Part shown: piece after piece, positions 8,350 to 16,526 of the stretch | Layout of the letters: the number at the start of each line of letters is the position of its first letter | How positions within the stretch are numbered: position 1 is the first letter of the stretch | Assembly (NCBI RefSeq): GCF_000682695.1 | Contig: NZ_AWFG01000030.1 | Location: 124,001 to 188,000 of the forward strand | Origin: Hyphomonas chukchiensis | Lineage (GTDB): Bacteria; Pseudomonadota; Alphaproteobacteria; Caulobacterales; Hyphomonadaceae | Direction of reading: 5' to 3' | DNA length: 64,000 nucleotides | The notes under the pieces: generated by a model | Seen by the model: the letters and a program-made list of their open reading frames with translations, nothing else | What the model was told of the DNA's origin: nothing | Database searches by the model: none | Translations under genes and position numbers: made by a program

Positions 8350-9120
8350 ATGCGGCGGGTGTTGCTGGCAGTTGCGCTTGTCCTTGCGGGCTGCTCCGGC
8401 TCGTCCGGCAGCGAGCCGGGCGCGCAGGCCGCTGGCTATTGCGCCTTCGGCAAGACATCCTCCCTGTTCCTGATCGACCAGACGACGCCCTATGACGACA
8501 CAGACCGCGCGGTGATTTCCGAGAGCATCGGCACGGTGGTCGACCAGCTTGGGCCCGGAGACCGCATCGTGCTGGCAACGATCGGCGAGCATTACACCCA
8601 GTCGGCCCGCCTGATTAATGCCTGCAAGCCCGGCTGCCCGGACGGGCAGGGCGCCCTCGATTCCATGATGGGCGGCTGCAGCAGCATGAAGGCGCTGGCC
8701 GACGAACGCCAGTTCATGGGCAGCCTCGCGCAGACATTGCGCCCCGCCGTACAAGGCTCGTCCTCCGCCGATCATTCGGCGATCATGTCGACCATCGCGC
8801 AATGGACGCAGGCGCCGCCCGGCGACCAGCCCTTCACCCATGTCTACATTTTCTCCGACATGCTGGAGAACAGTCAGGCCGTGCCGTGGACCGAGTTCCG
8901 CTCAATGGCGCCGGACGCCGCCCTGAAAGTGGCCGAGAAGTTCAATTACCTGCCCGCCGTGCGCGGCGCCGATGTCCGCATTGTCGGCTTTGGCCGCTCG
9001 CACAATCCCGGCCGTCCGCCGCTTGAGCCGGAACTGGACGCGCGCCTGCGGGAATTCTGGGCCGAATACTTCCGCGAAGGCGGCGCCTCGGTGACCTTCG
9101 AGGGCGCGATCCGGAACTGA
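8350..9120 (+). CDS. vWA-like periplasmic lipoprotein
   Basis: A 256-residue lipoprotein: signal peptide MRRVLLAVALVLAGC with lipobox LAGC. The mature domain has a Rossmann-like order resembling von Willebrand A domains, with SLFLIDQTTPYDDTD (a possible MIDAS-like Asp/Thr loop), GDRIVLATIGE, HVYIFSDMLENS and ADVRIVGFGR. Four Cys around residues 93-112 could form disulfides. No function is known. It abuts the upstream membrane protein without a gap, suggesting that the two act together in the envelope. Confidence 0.65.
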   Translation: MRRVLLAVALVLAGCSGSSGSEPGAQAAGYCAFGKTSSLFLIDQTTPYDDTDRAVISESIGTVVDQLGPGDRIVLATIGEHYTQSARLINACKPGCPDGQGALDSMMGGCSSMKALADERQFMGSLAQTLRPAVQGSSSADHSAIMSTIAQWTQAPPGDQPFTHVYIFSDMLENSQAVPWTEFRSMAPDAALKVAEKFNYLPAVRGADVRIVGFGRSHNPGRPPLEPELDARLREFWAEYFREGGASVTFEGAIRN

Positions 9121-9188
9121 TACGGAATTGGACGTAATGGCGCGGTGCGCTATGCCTGCTAAGGACAATGCATGCCGGAGGAGATCAC

Positions 9189-9626
9189 ATGCTGCTGCGC
9201 CCCCTATTCGTGCTTGCCCTTGCGGGCAGCGTGCTGGGCGCCTGTGCCCGGCTCCCGGCCCAGCCGGTGACCGAAATGGCCGATGGCATGCTCTATGCGG
9301 GTGTCGAACAGGATGGCAGCGCCGTGGCGATGCAGGTCGGTCAGACCCTGCGCATCGAGCTCGAAACCATTCCCACGGCCGGCTATGTCTGGGAGATCGT
9401 GGACAAGCCCGATTTCCTTGACCTTGTGGCCGAGAACACCCGCCCGACCCATCCGGAAGTCCAGAACCAGGAAGGCTTTACCGGCGGCAACCATTTCATG
9501 GCGTTTGACCTGAAGGCGACCGCGCCGGGCAAGGCGACGATCAATATGCTCAATCACCGGCCCTGGGAGGCCGGTGAAACGATCGGCACCTGGCGCATGG
9601 ACGTCACGGTCACACCAGCGCAATAA
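9189..9626 (+). CDS. Chagasin-like (I42) protease inhibitor, lipoprotein
   Basis: A 145-residue lipoprotein with lipobox LGAC. The mature domain contains the three loops typical of chagasin-family cysteine-protease inhibitors: IPTAGYVW (like NPTTGY-W), GGNHFMAF, and RPWE near the C-terminus. The start at 9189 is chosen because a strong GGAGGAG site precedes it. It probably guards the periplasm or surface against proteases, or controls an endogenous one. It ends 6 bases before the Rieske oxygenase gene. Confidence 0.82.
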   Translation: MLLRPLFVLALAGSVLGACARLPAQPVTEMADGMLYAGVEQDGSAVAMQVGQTLRIELETIPTAGYVWEIVDKPDFLDLVAENTRPTHPEVQNQEGFTGGNHFMAFDLKATAPGKATINMLNHRPWEAGETIGTWRMDVTVTPAQ

Positions 9627-9632
9627 GGGCCC

Positions 9633-10733
9633 ATGGCAGACACCCAGACCTCTCCGGCTCCACGCCTCGGCATCACGGATGACGGCTATCTCACCGATTG
9701 CTGGTATCTCGCCGCGCCCTCGTCTGAGCTGAAGCCGGGCAAGCAGCACCGCATCATGATGCTGGGCGAACCGGTTGTCGTGGGCCGCACGCCCGCAGGC
9801 GAGGCCTTTGCGCTGCGCGATATCTGCCCGCACCGGCTGGTGCCGCTCTCGGCGGGCAAGCAGCTGGAGACCGATGGCGAGTGGACGCTGCAATGCCCCT
9901 ATCATGGCTGGCGCTTCGGCACGGATGGCGGCTGCAAGCTGATGCCGAGCCTCACCGACGACAGCACCTACGATCCTTCAAAAGTGAAAGTGCGCCGCTA
10001 TCCGGTGCACGAGGCCAATGGCGCGGTCTTCATCTATATCGCCCATAACCCGCGCGTTGACGCGCCGCCCGCCGTGCCGCCGCCGGATTTCGGTCCGCTG
10101 CCGGACAAGCCCGGCTTTGTCATCCATGACGTGTTCAATGCCCACATGGACGATGCCGTCGTCGGCCTGATGGACCCTGCGCATGTGCCCTTCGTGCATA
10201 ATCAATGGTGGTGGCGCCCGCCGTCGGTTGGCCTGAAGCTGAAAGAGAAACAGTTCGTGCCTGCGCTGCGCGGCTGGGCGATTGACCGCCACCGGCCCTC
10301 GTCCAACTCGCTGCTCTATCGCTGGGTGTTCGGCGGCAATGTCGAAACCGAGATCATCTTCCAGCTGCCCGGCTTTCGCTGGGAGATCGTCTCGAACGAA
10401 ACCGCCCGCCTGCTGACGCTCACCTGCCTGACGCCGGAAGGCCCCAAACGCACACGGATCACCCAGTTCACCTGGTGGACAGGCGCGCCGCTCTTGCGCC
10501 TCGCGGTGCCCATCGCCAAACCGGCAGGCCGCAAGTTCCTGCGCCAGGATGGCGACATGGTCGACCTGCAGAATCAGGGCATGGCGCACCAGAAGGCGAT
10601 GCTCTGGATCGACGATATCGACGTGCAGGCCAAATGGTACCAGCGCCTCAAGCGCGAATGGGTCGAGGCCCGCTCCGAGGGCCGCGACTTCGCCAACCCC
10701 ATAGAGCCACGCGTGCTGAAATGGATGAGCTGA
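9633..10733 (+). CDS. Rieske [2Fe-2S] aromatic ring-hydroxylating oxygenase, alpha subunit
   Basis: A 366-residue non-heme iron oxygenase. Rieske cluster ligands are Cys65/His67 (CPHRL) and Cys88/His91 (CPYHGW). The catalytic domain has NAHMDDAVVGLMDPAHVPFVH, with the Asp and two His expected to bind mononuclear iron. The architecture matches vanillate/phenylpropionate-type single-component oxygenases. No ferredoxin reductase partner lies nearby. The substrate is unknown. The start follows the chagasin-like gene closely. Confidence 0.88.
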   Translation: MADTQTSPAPRLGITDDGYLTDCWYLAAPSSELKPGKQHRIMMLGEPVVVGRTPAGEAFALRDICPHRLVPLSAGKQLETDGEWTLQCPYHGWRFGTDGGCKLMPSLTDDSTYDPSKVKVRRYPVHEANGAVFIYIAHNPRVDAPPAVPPPDFGPLPDKPGFVIHDVFNAHMDDAVVGLMDPAHVPFVHNQWWWRPPSVGLKLKEKQFVPALRGWAIDRHRPSSNSLLYRWVFGGNVETEIIFQLPGFRWEIVSNETARLLTLTCLTPEGPKRTRITQFTWWTGAPLLRLAVPIAKPAGRKFLRQDGDMVDLQNQGMAHQKAMLWIDDIDVQAKWYQRLKREWVEARSEGRDFANPIEPRVLKWMS

Positions 10734-10860
10734 CCGCCCGGCCGGAACCAATCCTGCCATCCTCGCGTTTTACCCTCAGCCGCTCGGATAAGCGAAGCGG
10801 ACCCATTTGACAGCGCGATTTCCTGAACCACCGCGCGCGTCCTGACTTGAGGATACACCC

Positions 10861-11445
10861 ATGAAGACCCTGCTCCTGACGACGATTGCTGCCAGCGCGC
10901 TTTTCCTGGTGGCCTGTTCCGACAAGACCGAAACCGTCACCGAAACGCCTGCAGCGACGCCCGCCGAAACGGTCGAGACAATGCCAGGCGAGACAGAAGC
11001 AACCCCGGTTGAGCCGGTGGCCCTGCCAACGCTGGTCGATGTGCTGGGCTCCAGCCCTGATTTCTCGACCCTTGTCGCCGCCATTGGCGCGGCTGACCTG
11101 ACCGACACCCTCTCTGGCCCCGGCACCTATACAATCTTTGCGCCCACGAACGAGGCCTTCGCGGCGATGGACCCGGCCATGCTGGAAGACCTGATGAAGC
11201 CGGAAAACAAGGACAAGCTGGTCACCGTGCTCAGCTATCATGTCGTCCCCGGCAAGCTCAGCTCGTCCGACCTCGCCGGCAAGTCCGAGCCGCTGGCGTC
11301 CTTGAACAACAAGGACATGCTGGTCGATGGCACCGGCGATAACCTGATGGTCAACACGGCCACCGTGAAGATGGGCGATATCGAAGCCTCCAATGGCGTC
11401 ATCCACGTGATCGACACCGTCCTGCTGCCACGCTTCGAGGAATAG
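10861..11445 (+). CDS. Fasciclin (FAS1) domain lipoprotein
   Basis: A 194-residue lipoprotein: signal peptide with lipobox LVAC, a Thr/Glu/Pro-rich linker (residues 21-58), then one FAS1 domain with the H1 motif GPGTYTIFAPTNEAF, YHVVPG in the middle, and H2-type NGVIHVIDTVLLP at the end. FAS1 domains mediate adhesion or matrix contacts. The gene stands alone and is followed by an intrinsic terminator. Confidence 0.9.
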   Translation: MKTLLLTTIAASALFLVACSDKTETVTETPAATPAETVETMPGETEATPVEPVALPTLVDVLGSSPDFSTLVAAIGAADLTDTLSGPGTYTIFAPTNEAFAAMDPAMLEDLMKPENKDKLVTVLSYHVVPGKLSSSDLAGKSEPLASLNNKDMLVDGTGDNLMVNTATVKMGDIEASNGVIHVIDTVLLPRFEE

Positions 11446-11465
11446 GCTTTCCCGTCATGCCATTT

Positions 11466-11499
11466 GCGGCCGTGTCTCACCAAAGGCGCGGCCGTTTTT
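11466..11499 (+). terminator. Rho-independent terminator after the fasciclin gene
   Basis: CGGCCG (11467-11472) pairs with CGGCCG (11489-11494), extended by G-T pairs, followed directly by five T (11495-11499). Confidence 0.7.
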
Positions 11500-11569
11500 G
11501 TGCTGAAGCAGGAACAAATGGGGAAAATGCAAGCTGTCATTAACCTCGCTGCCTGATAGGGTAGGCGCC

Positions 11570-12073
11570 ATGACAGCGACGATTCGTATCCTCGGGATTG
11601 ATCCGGGCCTTCGCCATACTGGCTGGGGCGTGATCGAGCAGACCGGCGCCCGGCTGCAGCACGTGGCCCACGGCATCATCTCGGTTGATCCGAACCTGCC
11701 CATGTCGGAGCGGCTCGGCGGCATCTTCGAGGCGGTGGGCGAACTGGCGCGCCATCACGCGCCGCATGCCTCCGGCGTTGAGGAAACCATCGTCAACGCC
11801 AACCCCCGTTCGGCCCTGAAACTGGGCCAGGCGCGCGGCGCGGCCATGGCGGCGCTGGCCATGGCGGGCATCAGCGTGGCCGAGTTTGCCCCGCGCAAGA
11901 TCAAGCTTTCCGTGGTCGGCACGGGCACGGCCGACAAGACGCAGGTCATGTTCATGGTCAAACGCCTCTTGCCCCGCGCAGGCGAGATGAAGGAAGACGC
12001 CGCCGATGCGCTCGCCTGCGCCATCTGCGCCGCCCACCATATGCCTTTGGAGATGAAGCGGGGCGCAGCATGA
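11570..12073 (+). CDS. ruvC: Holliday junction resolvase RuvC
   Basis: A 167-residue endonuclease that cuts Holliday junctions moved by RuvAB. The acidic catalytic residues are visible: Asp in LGIDPGLRHTGWG (about residue 11), Glu in GVEETIVNANP (about 70) and the Asp pair in KEDAADALACAI (about 144-147). The length is normal. It is followed by a palindromic repeat element and then ruvA, so a ruvCAB locus is intact apart from that insertion and an extra gene between ruvA and ruvB. Confidence 0.97.
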   Translation: MTATIRILGIDPGLRHTGWGVIEQTGARLQHVAHGIISVDPNLPMSERLGGIFEAVGELARHHAPHASGVEETIVNANPRSALKLGQARGAAMAALAMAGISVAEFAPRKIKLSVVGTGTADKTQVMFMVKRLLPRAGEMKEDAADALACAICAAHHMPLEMKRGAA

Positions 12074-12102
12074 CCGTGAAGTTTGCATCGCCCGGCTCGC
12101 CC

Positions 12103-12157
12103 TTCGACTTCGCTCAGGGTGAGCCTGATATGAACGCTCATCCTGAGCTAAGTCGAA
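12103..12157. repeat. Palindromic repeat element between ruvC and ruvA
   Basis: A 22-base arm at 12103-12124 (beginning TTCGACTT) is the reverse complement of 12136-12157 at 20 of 22 positions, with an 11-base spacer. The motif (TTCGACTTCGCTCAGG and its complement) matches the type of dispersed palindromic element common in GC-rich Proteobacteria. It occupies the only gap in the ruv locus. Confidence 0.65.
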
Positions 12158-12182
12158 GGACGGGCGCGGGGAGCGCTGATCT

Positions 12183-12809
12183 ATGATTATCGGCCGTCTC
12201 ACCGGAACGATTGCGGCCATGGGCTTGGATCATGTGCTGATCGACGTGAACGGCGTCGGCTATGTCTGCCAGGCGGGCACGCGCCTCTTGGCGCGGGTGC
12301 ATGCGGGCGAGACGGCCGTCCTGCATGTCGAGACCAAGGTGACGGAAGCGGCGATCACGCTCTATGCCTTCGGAACGGACGAGGAACGGGCATGGTTTGT
12401 CCGCTTGCAGGACGTGCATGGGGTGGCGGGTAAGGCCGCAATGGCCATTCTTGACGCGCTGACGCCTGCCGAACTGATGGATGCCATCGCCCTCGGCGAC
12501 GCTCGCGTGCTGGAGCGCGCCAAGGGCGTCGGCAAGAAACTCGCCGAGCGGATCGTGCTCGATCTCTCCGGCAAGGCGCCACCCATGGGCCGGTTCGGGC
12601 GCTTCGACGCGGCAAGCGCCGCGGGCATGGCAACGGCGCCAGCTGCAGCCGCCACAACAGGCCCGCGGTCCGAGGCCATCTCGGCGCTGGTCAATCTCGG
12701 CTACACGCAAGGCGATGCCGCCCGTGCAGTTGCCGCAGCAGCTTCCACCACGGATGACAAGGAGGTCGGCCCGCTGGTAAAGGCGGCGCTGAAGGAACTG
12801 TCGCGATGA
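12183..12809 (+). CDS. ruvA: Holliday junction branch migration protein RuvA
   Basis: A 208-residue protein that binds the four-way junction and loads RuvB. The N-terminal OB fold reads [28 protein letters not shown] helix-hairpin-helix pair follows ([32 protein letters not shown]), then an Ala-rich linker and domain III ([17 protein letters not shown]) that contacts RuvB. It overlaps the next gene by ATGA. Confidence 0.97.
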   Translation: MIIGRLTGTIAAMGLDHVLIDVNGVGYVCQAGTRLLARVHAGETAVLHVETKVTEAAITLYAFGTDEERAWFVRLQDVHGVAGKAAMAILDALTPAELMDAIALGDARVLERAKGVGKKLAERIVLDLSGKAPPMGRFGRFDAASAAGMATAPAAAATTGPRSEAISALVNLGYTQGDAARAVAAAASTTDDKEVGPLVKAALKELSR

Positions 12810-13138
12810 GATACATCCAGAACCGCAAGACCTATCACGTTCCCGAGCAGGAACTGTTCTTCATTGCCGATCACCCGGAAAAGCCCGTCGGTACACGCGA
12901 GATCGACAATGTCATGATCGAGACATCGCGCAGCGGGCGCAATTCCATGGGCGTCATCAACCGCGATGTGCAGGGGTCCGGCTCCATCCTCGTCAACCTG
13001 ACGGACATTCTCGCCGCACGGGGCGAAGAGACGATGACGATCTGGCTGAAGAATGGCGATCGTCTGGAAGACGTGCCGATCTCGCAGCTGACGCTGAAGA
13101 CGCTTGTGCGCGAGTTCGGGAGCGGGGAGCCGGCATGA
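12806..13138 (+). CDS. Uncharacterised protein encoded between ruvA and ruvB
   Basis: A 110-residue soluble protein of no recognised family. It has no signal peptide or membrane span and looks like mixed alpha/beta: [12 protein letters not shown], then [18 protein letters not shown], a beta-like [17 protein letters not shown] and a terminal helix. It overlaps ruvA by 4 bases at its start and ruvB by 4 bases at its stop (both ATGA), so it is locked into the RuvAB translation unit. A role in junction processing is inferred only from this position. Confidence 0.7.
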   Translation: MRYIQNRKTYHVPEQELFFIADHPEKPVGTREIDNVMIETSRSGRNSMGVINRDVQGSGSILVNLTDILAARGEETMTIWLKNGDRLEDVPISQLTLKTLVREFGSGEPA

Positions 13139-14163
13139 GCCGAGAGGGCGAACTCTCCGATCCCAATGCGCAGGGCGGCGACGCGCTGGACCGCGCGCTG
13201 CGTCCGCAGACGTTCGACGATTATGTCGGCCAGCGCAAAGCCAAGTCGAACCTGAAAGTCTATGTCGACGCCGCGCGCGGGCGCAGCGAGGCGCTGGACC
13301 ATGTGCTGCTGTTCGGCCCGCCGGGCCTCGGCAAGACAACGCTGGCGCAGATCCTGGCGCGGGAAATGGGCGTCGGTTTCCGGGCGACATCAGGCCCGGT
13401 GATCGCCAAGGCGGGCGACCTCGCCGCGATCCTCACCAATCTTGAGCCGAACGATGTTCTCTTCATTGACGAGATCCACCGCCTGCCGGCTATCGTGGAG
13501 GAGATCCTCTACCCGGCGATGGAGGACTATGCCCTCGATATCGTGATCGGGGAGGGGCCTTCGGCGCGCTCGGTACGGCTGGACCTGTCACCCTTCACCT
13601 TGGTCGGCGCGACGACGCGGGCAGGCCTCCTGGCAACGCCGCTGCGCGACCGGTTCGGCATTCCGCTGAGGCTCGAATTCTACGAGCCGGAAGAGCTGGC
13701 GCGCATCGTCATGGCGGCGGCGCGCAAGCTGGGCGCGGCGATTACCGAAGATGGCGCGGTCGAAATTGCCAGCCGGGCGCGGGGCACGCCGCGCATCGCG
13801 CTGCGGCTCCTGCGACGCGTGCGTGACTTTGCCGAAGCCGAGGGCGCGAAGATCGATTCCGCCGCGGCGGGCCGCGCGCTGAAGCGGCTCGAGATCGACT
13901 CTGATGGCCTCGATGCGCTCGACCGTCGCTATCTGCATGCGCTGGTGAAGACCTATGCGGGCGGCCCCGTGGGCGTCGAGACGCTGGCGGCGGCGCTGTC
14001 AGAGGCGCGGGATGCCGTGGAAGACGTGATCGAGCCTTACCTCATGCAGAAAGGCTATGTCGCGCGCACGCCGCGCGGACGCACGGCGGCGCCGCTGGCC
14101 TATGAGCGGCTCGGCCTGCCCGTGCCGGGCGGTGTCCAGTCCGGCCTGTTCGGGGAGAAATAG
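13135..14163 (+). CDS. ruvB: Holliday junction branch migration helicase RuvB
   Basis: A 342-residue AAA+ motor. It shows [11 protein letters not shown] at the N-terminus, Walker [10 protein letters not shown] (residues 61-69), Walker B FIDEIHRL, sensor 1 GATTRAG and arginine finger region PLRDRFG. The C-terminal winged helix ends [15 protein letters not shown]. It is translationally coupled to the upstream unknown gene and ends directly against the convergent DUF983 gene. Confidence 0.97.
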   Translation: MSREGELSDPNAQGGDALDRALRPQTFDDYVGQRKAKSNLKVYVDAARGRSEALDHVLLFGPPGLGKTTLAQILAREMGVGFRATSGPVIAKAGDLAAILTNLEPNDVLFIDEIHRLPAIVEEILYPAMEDYALDIVIGEGPSARSVRLDLSPFTLVGATTRAGLLATPLRDRFGIPLRLEFYEPEELARIVMAAARKLGAAITEDGAVEIASRARGTPRIALRLLRRVRDFAEAEGAKIDSAAAGRALKRLEIDSDGLDALDRRYLHALVKTYAGGPVGVETLAAALSEARDAVEDVIEPYLMQKGYVARTPRGRTAAPLAYERLGLPVPGGVQSGLFGEK

Positions 14164-14529
14164 TCAGTCCGTTCCCATCAGCTGCATGCGCCAGAGCAGG
14201 CCGATGAAGCCGCCCTTGATAGGCGGCAGCAGGAAGAGGACGGCGCCAATCGCGAACGCACCAAGCGCCAGGAGGCTGATCCAGAGCGGGGCGGGCGATT
14301 TCATCGACACAATGAACGAGAGCGGGGCCAGCAGGGGCCCGAGGATCAGCACGGTCAGCCAGGGAGGACCGTCCTCTGCCCGGATCAGGCCTGTCGGTTC
14401 GCCGCAATGGGAACAGGTTGGTTCCTGCCGCAAATAGCCCGAGAAGAGACGCCCCTTGCCGCAGGCCGGGCAGCGACCGCGCAGGCCGCGCAGGATGGGG
14501 GTCAGGCCGGGGTCTGAGGGTTGCGTCAT
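14164..14529 (-). CDS. DUF983 zinc-ribbon membrane protein
   Basis: A 121-residue protein. The N-terminal CPACGKG and CSHCGEP form a two-CxxC zinc ribbon (residues 20-43). Two hydrophobic segments follow (about 57-77 and 81-103). This is the DUF983 layout, often found near cytochrome oxidase assembly genes in alphaproteobacteria, though none lie here. It is convergent with ruvB with no gap. Confidence 0.82.
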   Translation of the reverse strand: MTQPSDPGLTPILRGLRGRCPACGKGRLFSGYLRQEPTCSHCGEPTGLIRAEDGPPWLTVLILGPLLAPLSFIVSMKSPAPLWISLLALGAFAIGAVLFLLPPIKGGFIGLLWRMQLMGTD

Positions 14530-14639
14530 ATGGGTCTCCGGCAGGATGTGTCCTGCTTTGCACGTCAGGCAGCCGCTGGCCAGTCAGGCTTGCAACCGAA
14601 TGCCTCATGACTGCGTATACGGCGCAGGAGACCCAATTC

Positions 14640-15191
14640 ATGATCAAGCATTTGCTCACCGCCTCACTCGCCAGCCTCGTCCTGAGCGCCTGTATCAGCC
14701 AGCCGGACTATCGCGCGCAGGAAACCGCGCCGCCGACCGTGCCGAATGTCGACTTGGATAAGTATGCCGGCCTCTGGTACGAGATTGCGCGTTATCCCAA
14801 CAGTTTCGAGAAGGATTGCGCCGGTGTCACGGCGGAATATGCCCGGCGCGAGGATGGCCGCATCAGCGTCACCAATACGTGCCACAAGGGCAGCCCGGAC
14901 GGGAAAGTGAAAGTGGCCGAAGGCGTCGCGCGGGTCGTTGAAGGCTCGGGCAATGCGCGGCTGAAGGTCAAGTTCGCGCCGTCATGGGTGCCGTTCGCCT
15001 GGGGCGATTACTGGATCCTGCATCTCGAGCCGAACTATTCGGCCGTGCTGGTCGGAGACCCGAGCGGAAAGTACCTCTGGATCCTCGCCCGCGACAAAGC
15101 GCTGGATGGCGACACGCTGGCGCGCATCAAGGCGCGCGCCGAAGCGCTGGGCTACAAGACCGACCCATTGGTGATGACCGATCAGGGATGA
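14640..15191 (+). CDS. blc: Lipocalin (Blc-like outer-membrane lipoprotein)
   Basis: A 183-residue lipoprotein: signal peptide with lipobox LSAC. The mature protein begins VDLDKYAGLWYEIARYPNSFE, matching the lipocalin G-x-W motif. The Blc-type features NTCHKG, WGDYWILHLEPNYSAVLVGDPSGKYLWIL and a terminal helix are all present. Start at 14640 is preferred over an upstream in-frame start at 14418 because it begins at the signal peptide. It probably binds lysophospholipids in the periplasm. Confidence 0.9.
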   Translation: MIKHLLTASLASLVLSACISQPDYRAQETAPPTVPNVDLDKYAGLWYEIARYPNSFEKDCAGVTAEYARREDGRISVTNTCHKGSPDGKVKVAEGVARVVEGSGNARLKVKFAPSWVPFAWGDYWILHLEPNYSAVLVGDPSGKYLWILARDKALDGDTLARIKARAEALGYKTDPLVMTDQG

Positions 15192-15209
15192 TCTGCTAAC
15201 GCGAATGGC

Positions 15210-15662
15210 ATGACCCTGCCTGTTCTCGACGACAAGAATTTCGATGCGGAGCGCCAGCACTGGATCAGTGTGCGCGTCTATTACGAAGACACCGATTTCA
15301 CCGGCATGGTCTACCACGCCAATTACCTGCGCTTCTTCGAGCGCGGGCGGTCGGATCATCTGCGCGATGCGGGCATCTCGCACCAGTCACTGCTCGACCG
15401 GCCGGACCCTGCTGCCTTCACGCTGACCAATGTGAACGTGGCCTACAAGCGGCCAGCCAAGGTGGACGACCTGCTGCATATCAGGACGCGTTACCTGGGC
15501 ATGGACGGGCCGCGAATCCGCTTTGAACAGGCCTGTCTGCGCGACGGCCAGATCATCGCGGAAGCCGAGATCACGGCCGTCATGATTCATGCCGACGGGC
15601 GTCTGCGGCGGCCGATCCGCGAAGTGGCGGACTATCTGGACGCATTTGTCTGGCGTCCATAG
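15210..15662 (+). CDS. ybgC: Tol-Pal-associated acyl-CoA thioesterase YbgC
   Basis: A 150-residue hotdog-fold thioesterase. VRVYYEDTDFTGMVYHANYLRFFERGR holds the catalytic Asp and the helix-capping residues of the YbgC family. In most proteobacteria this gene heads tolQRAB-pal. Here it is about 3.4 kb upstream of tolQ in the same direction, separated by a PadR regulator, an EEP protein and cardiolipin synthase. Confidence 0.92.
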   Translation: MTLPVLDDKNFDAERQHWISVRVYYEDTDFTGMVYHANYLRFFERGRSDHLRDAGISHQSLLDRPDPAAFTLTNVNVAYKRPAKVDDLLHIRTRYLGMDGPRIRFEQACLRDGQIIAEAEITAVMIHADGRLRRPIREVADYLDAFVWRP

Positions 15663-15738
15663 CGCTGTAATCATTTGCTTTATTGTCAGGTTTTGAATGT
15701 CGCAGGCTTTGCGGCATCTGATTTTTTGCGTCTGGCAC

Positions 15739-15786
15739 TTGCATTTAGATATATCGAAAACTATTTTTGATTTCGATATATCTAAA
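15739..15786 (+). promoter_or_regulatory. padR promoter with perfect 16-bp inverted-repeat operator
   Basis: TTGCAT (15739-15744), a 17-base spacer and TATTTT (15762-15767) form a sigma-70-type promoter. TTTAGATATATCGAAA (15744-15759) and its exact reverse complement TTTCGATATATCTAAA (15771-15786) flank the -10 box with an 11-base spacer. A protein bound there would block transcription, so autorepression by the PadR protein is the likely reading. Confidence 0.75.
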
Positions 15787-15796
15787 AGGAGTATCG

Positions 15797-16459
15797 ATGA
15801 GCAACACAGACCCCGAAGACAGAATGGTTCTGTCAGGCGAGCTTTTGGACAATGACGACATCTTTGGCAGCCACAGGCGCCGGGACAGAGGAGAGAACAT
15901 GTACGGACATCACAGACACGGCCGGCACGCACGCTGGCATATGAAAATGGCCATGGGCGGCCGGCACGGCCACGGCCGGGGCGGAATGGGGCGTCGCGGC
16001 GGACGCCCGCTGGGGCATGGCGACCTGCGCCTGCTGATCCTCAGCCTTATCAATGAGACGCCGCGCCATGGCTATGACCTGATCCAGGAAATCGAGACGC
16101 GCACCGGCGGCACCTACAAGCCGAGCCCCGGCGTGATCTATCCGGCGCTGGAAATCATCCAGGACCTCGGCCTTGCCGAGGTGCGCACGGAGGACGGCAA
16201 GAAGACCTTCCACATTACGGATGAAGGCAAGGCCGAACTGGAGCGCGAGGCCGCAACGGTCTCAGCCATCCATGAACGGCTGGCAGACCTCTTGCGCGCC
16301 GAGGCGGATGTCGATCCGACGGACGTGCGTACCGCGATGCACCGCCTCCGCCACGCCATCATCAAGACCGTGCGCCACAATATGGCCAATGAGGCGCGCC
16401 AACGGCGGATCGTCGAAATCCTGAATGCGGCGAAGGACGAGATCGACTCGCTCGACTAG
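15797..16459 (+). CDS. PadR-family regulator with His-rich metal-binding N-terminus (YqjI-like)
   Basis: A 220-residue protein. Residues 37-75 are packed with His, Gly, Met and Arg (for example YGHHRHGRHARWHMKM), like the metal-sensing tail of E. coli YqjI. The PadR winged-helix domain follows (LRLLILSLINETPRHGYDLI ... KPSPGVIYPALEIIQDLGL ... KKTFHITDEGKAELE), then a C-terminal helical dimerisation part. The start at 15797 has an AAAGGAG site. A perfect palindrome covers its promoter. Metal identity (Ni, Fe or Zn) cannot be told from sequence. Confidence 0.85.
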   Translation: MSNTDPEDRMVLSGELLDNDDIFGSHRRRDRGENMYGHHRHGRHARWHMKMAMGGRHGHGRGGMGRRGGRPLGHGDLRLLILSLINETPRHGYDLIQEIETRTGGTYKPSPGVIYPALEIIQDLGLAEVRTEDGKKTFHITDEGKAELEREAATVSAIHERLADLLRAEADVDPTDVRTAMHRLRHAIIKTVRHNMANEARQRRIVEILNAAKDEIDSLD

Positions 16460-16484
16460 GGGCGGTCAGCCGACGATACCAATG

Positions 16485-16518
16485 TGCGGGGCTCCGGAAG
16501 GAGCCCCGCATTTTATTT
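16485..16518 (+). terminator. Rho-independent terminator after padR
   Basis: GCGGGGCTCC (16486-16495) and GGAGCCCCGC (16500-16509) form a perfect 10-bp stem with a GGAA loop, followed by ATTTTATTT. Confidence 0.85.
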
Positions 16519-16526
16519 GGGAGAAT

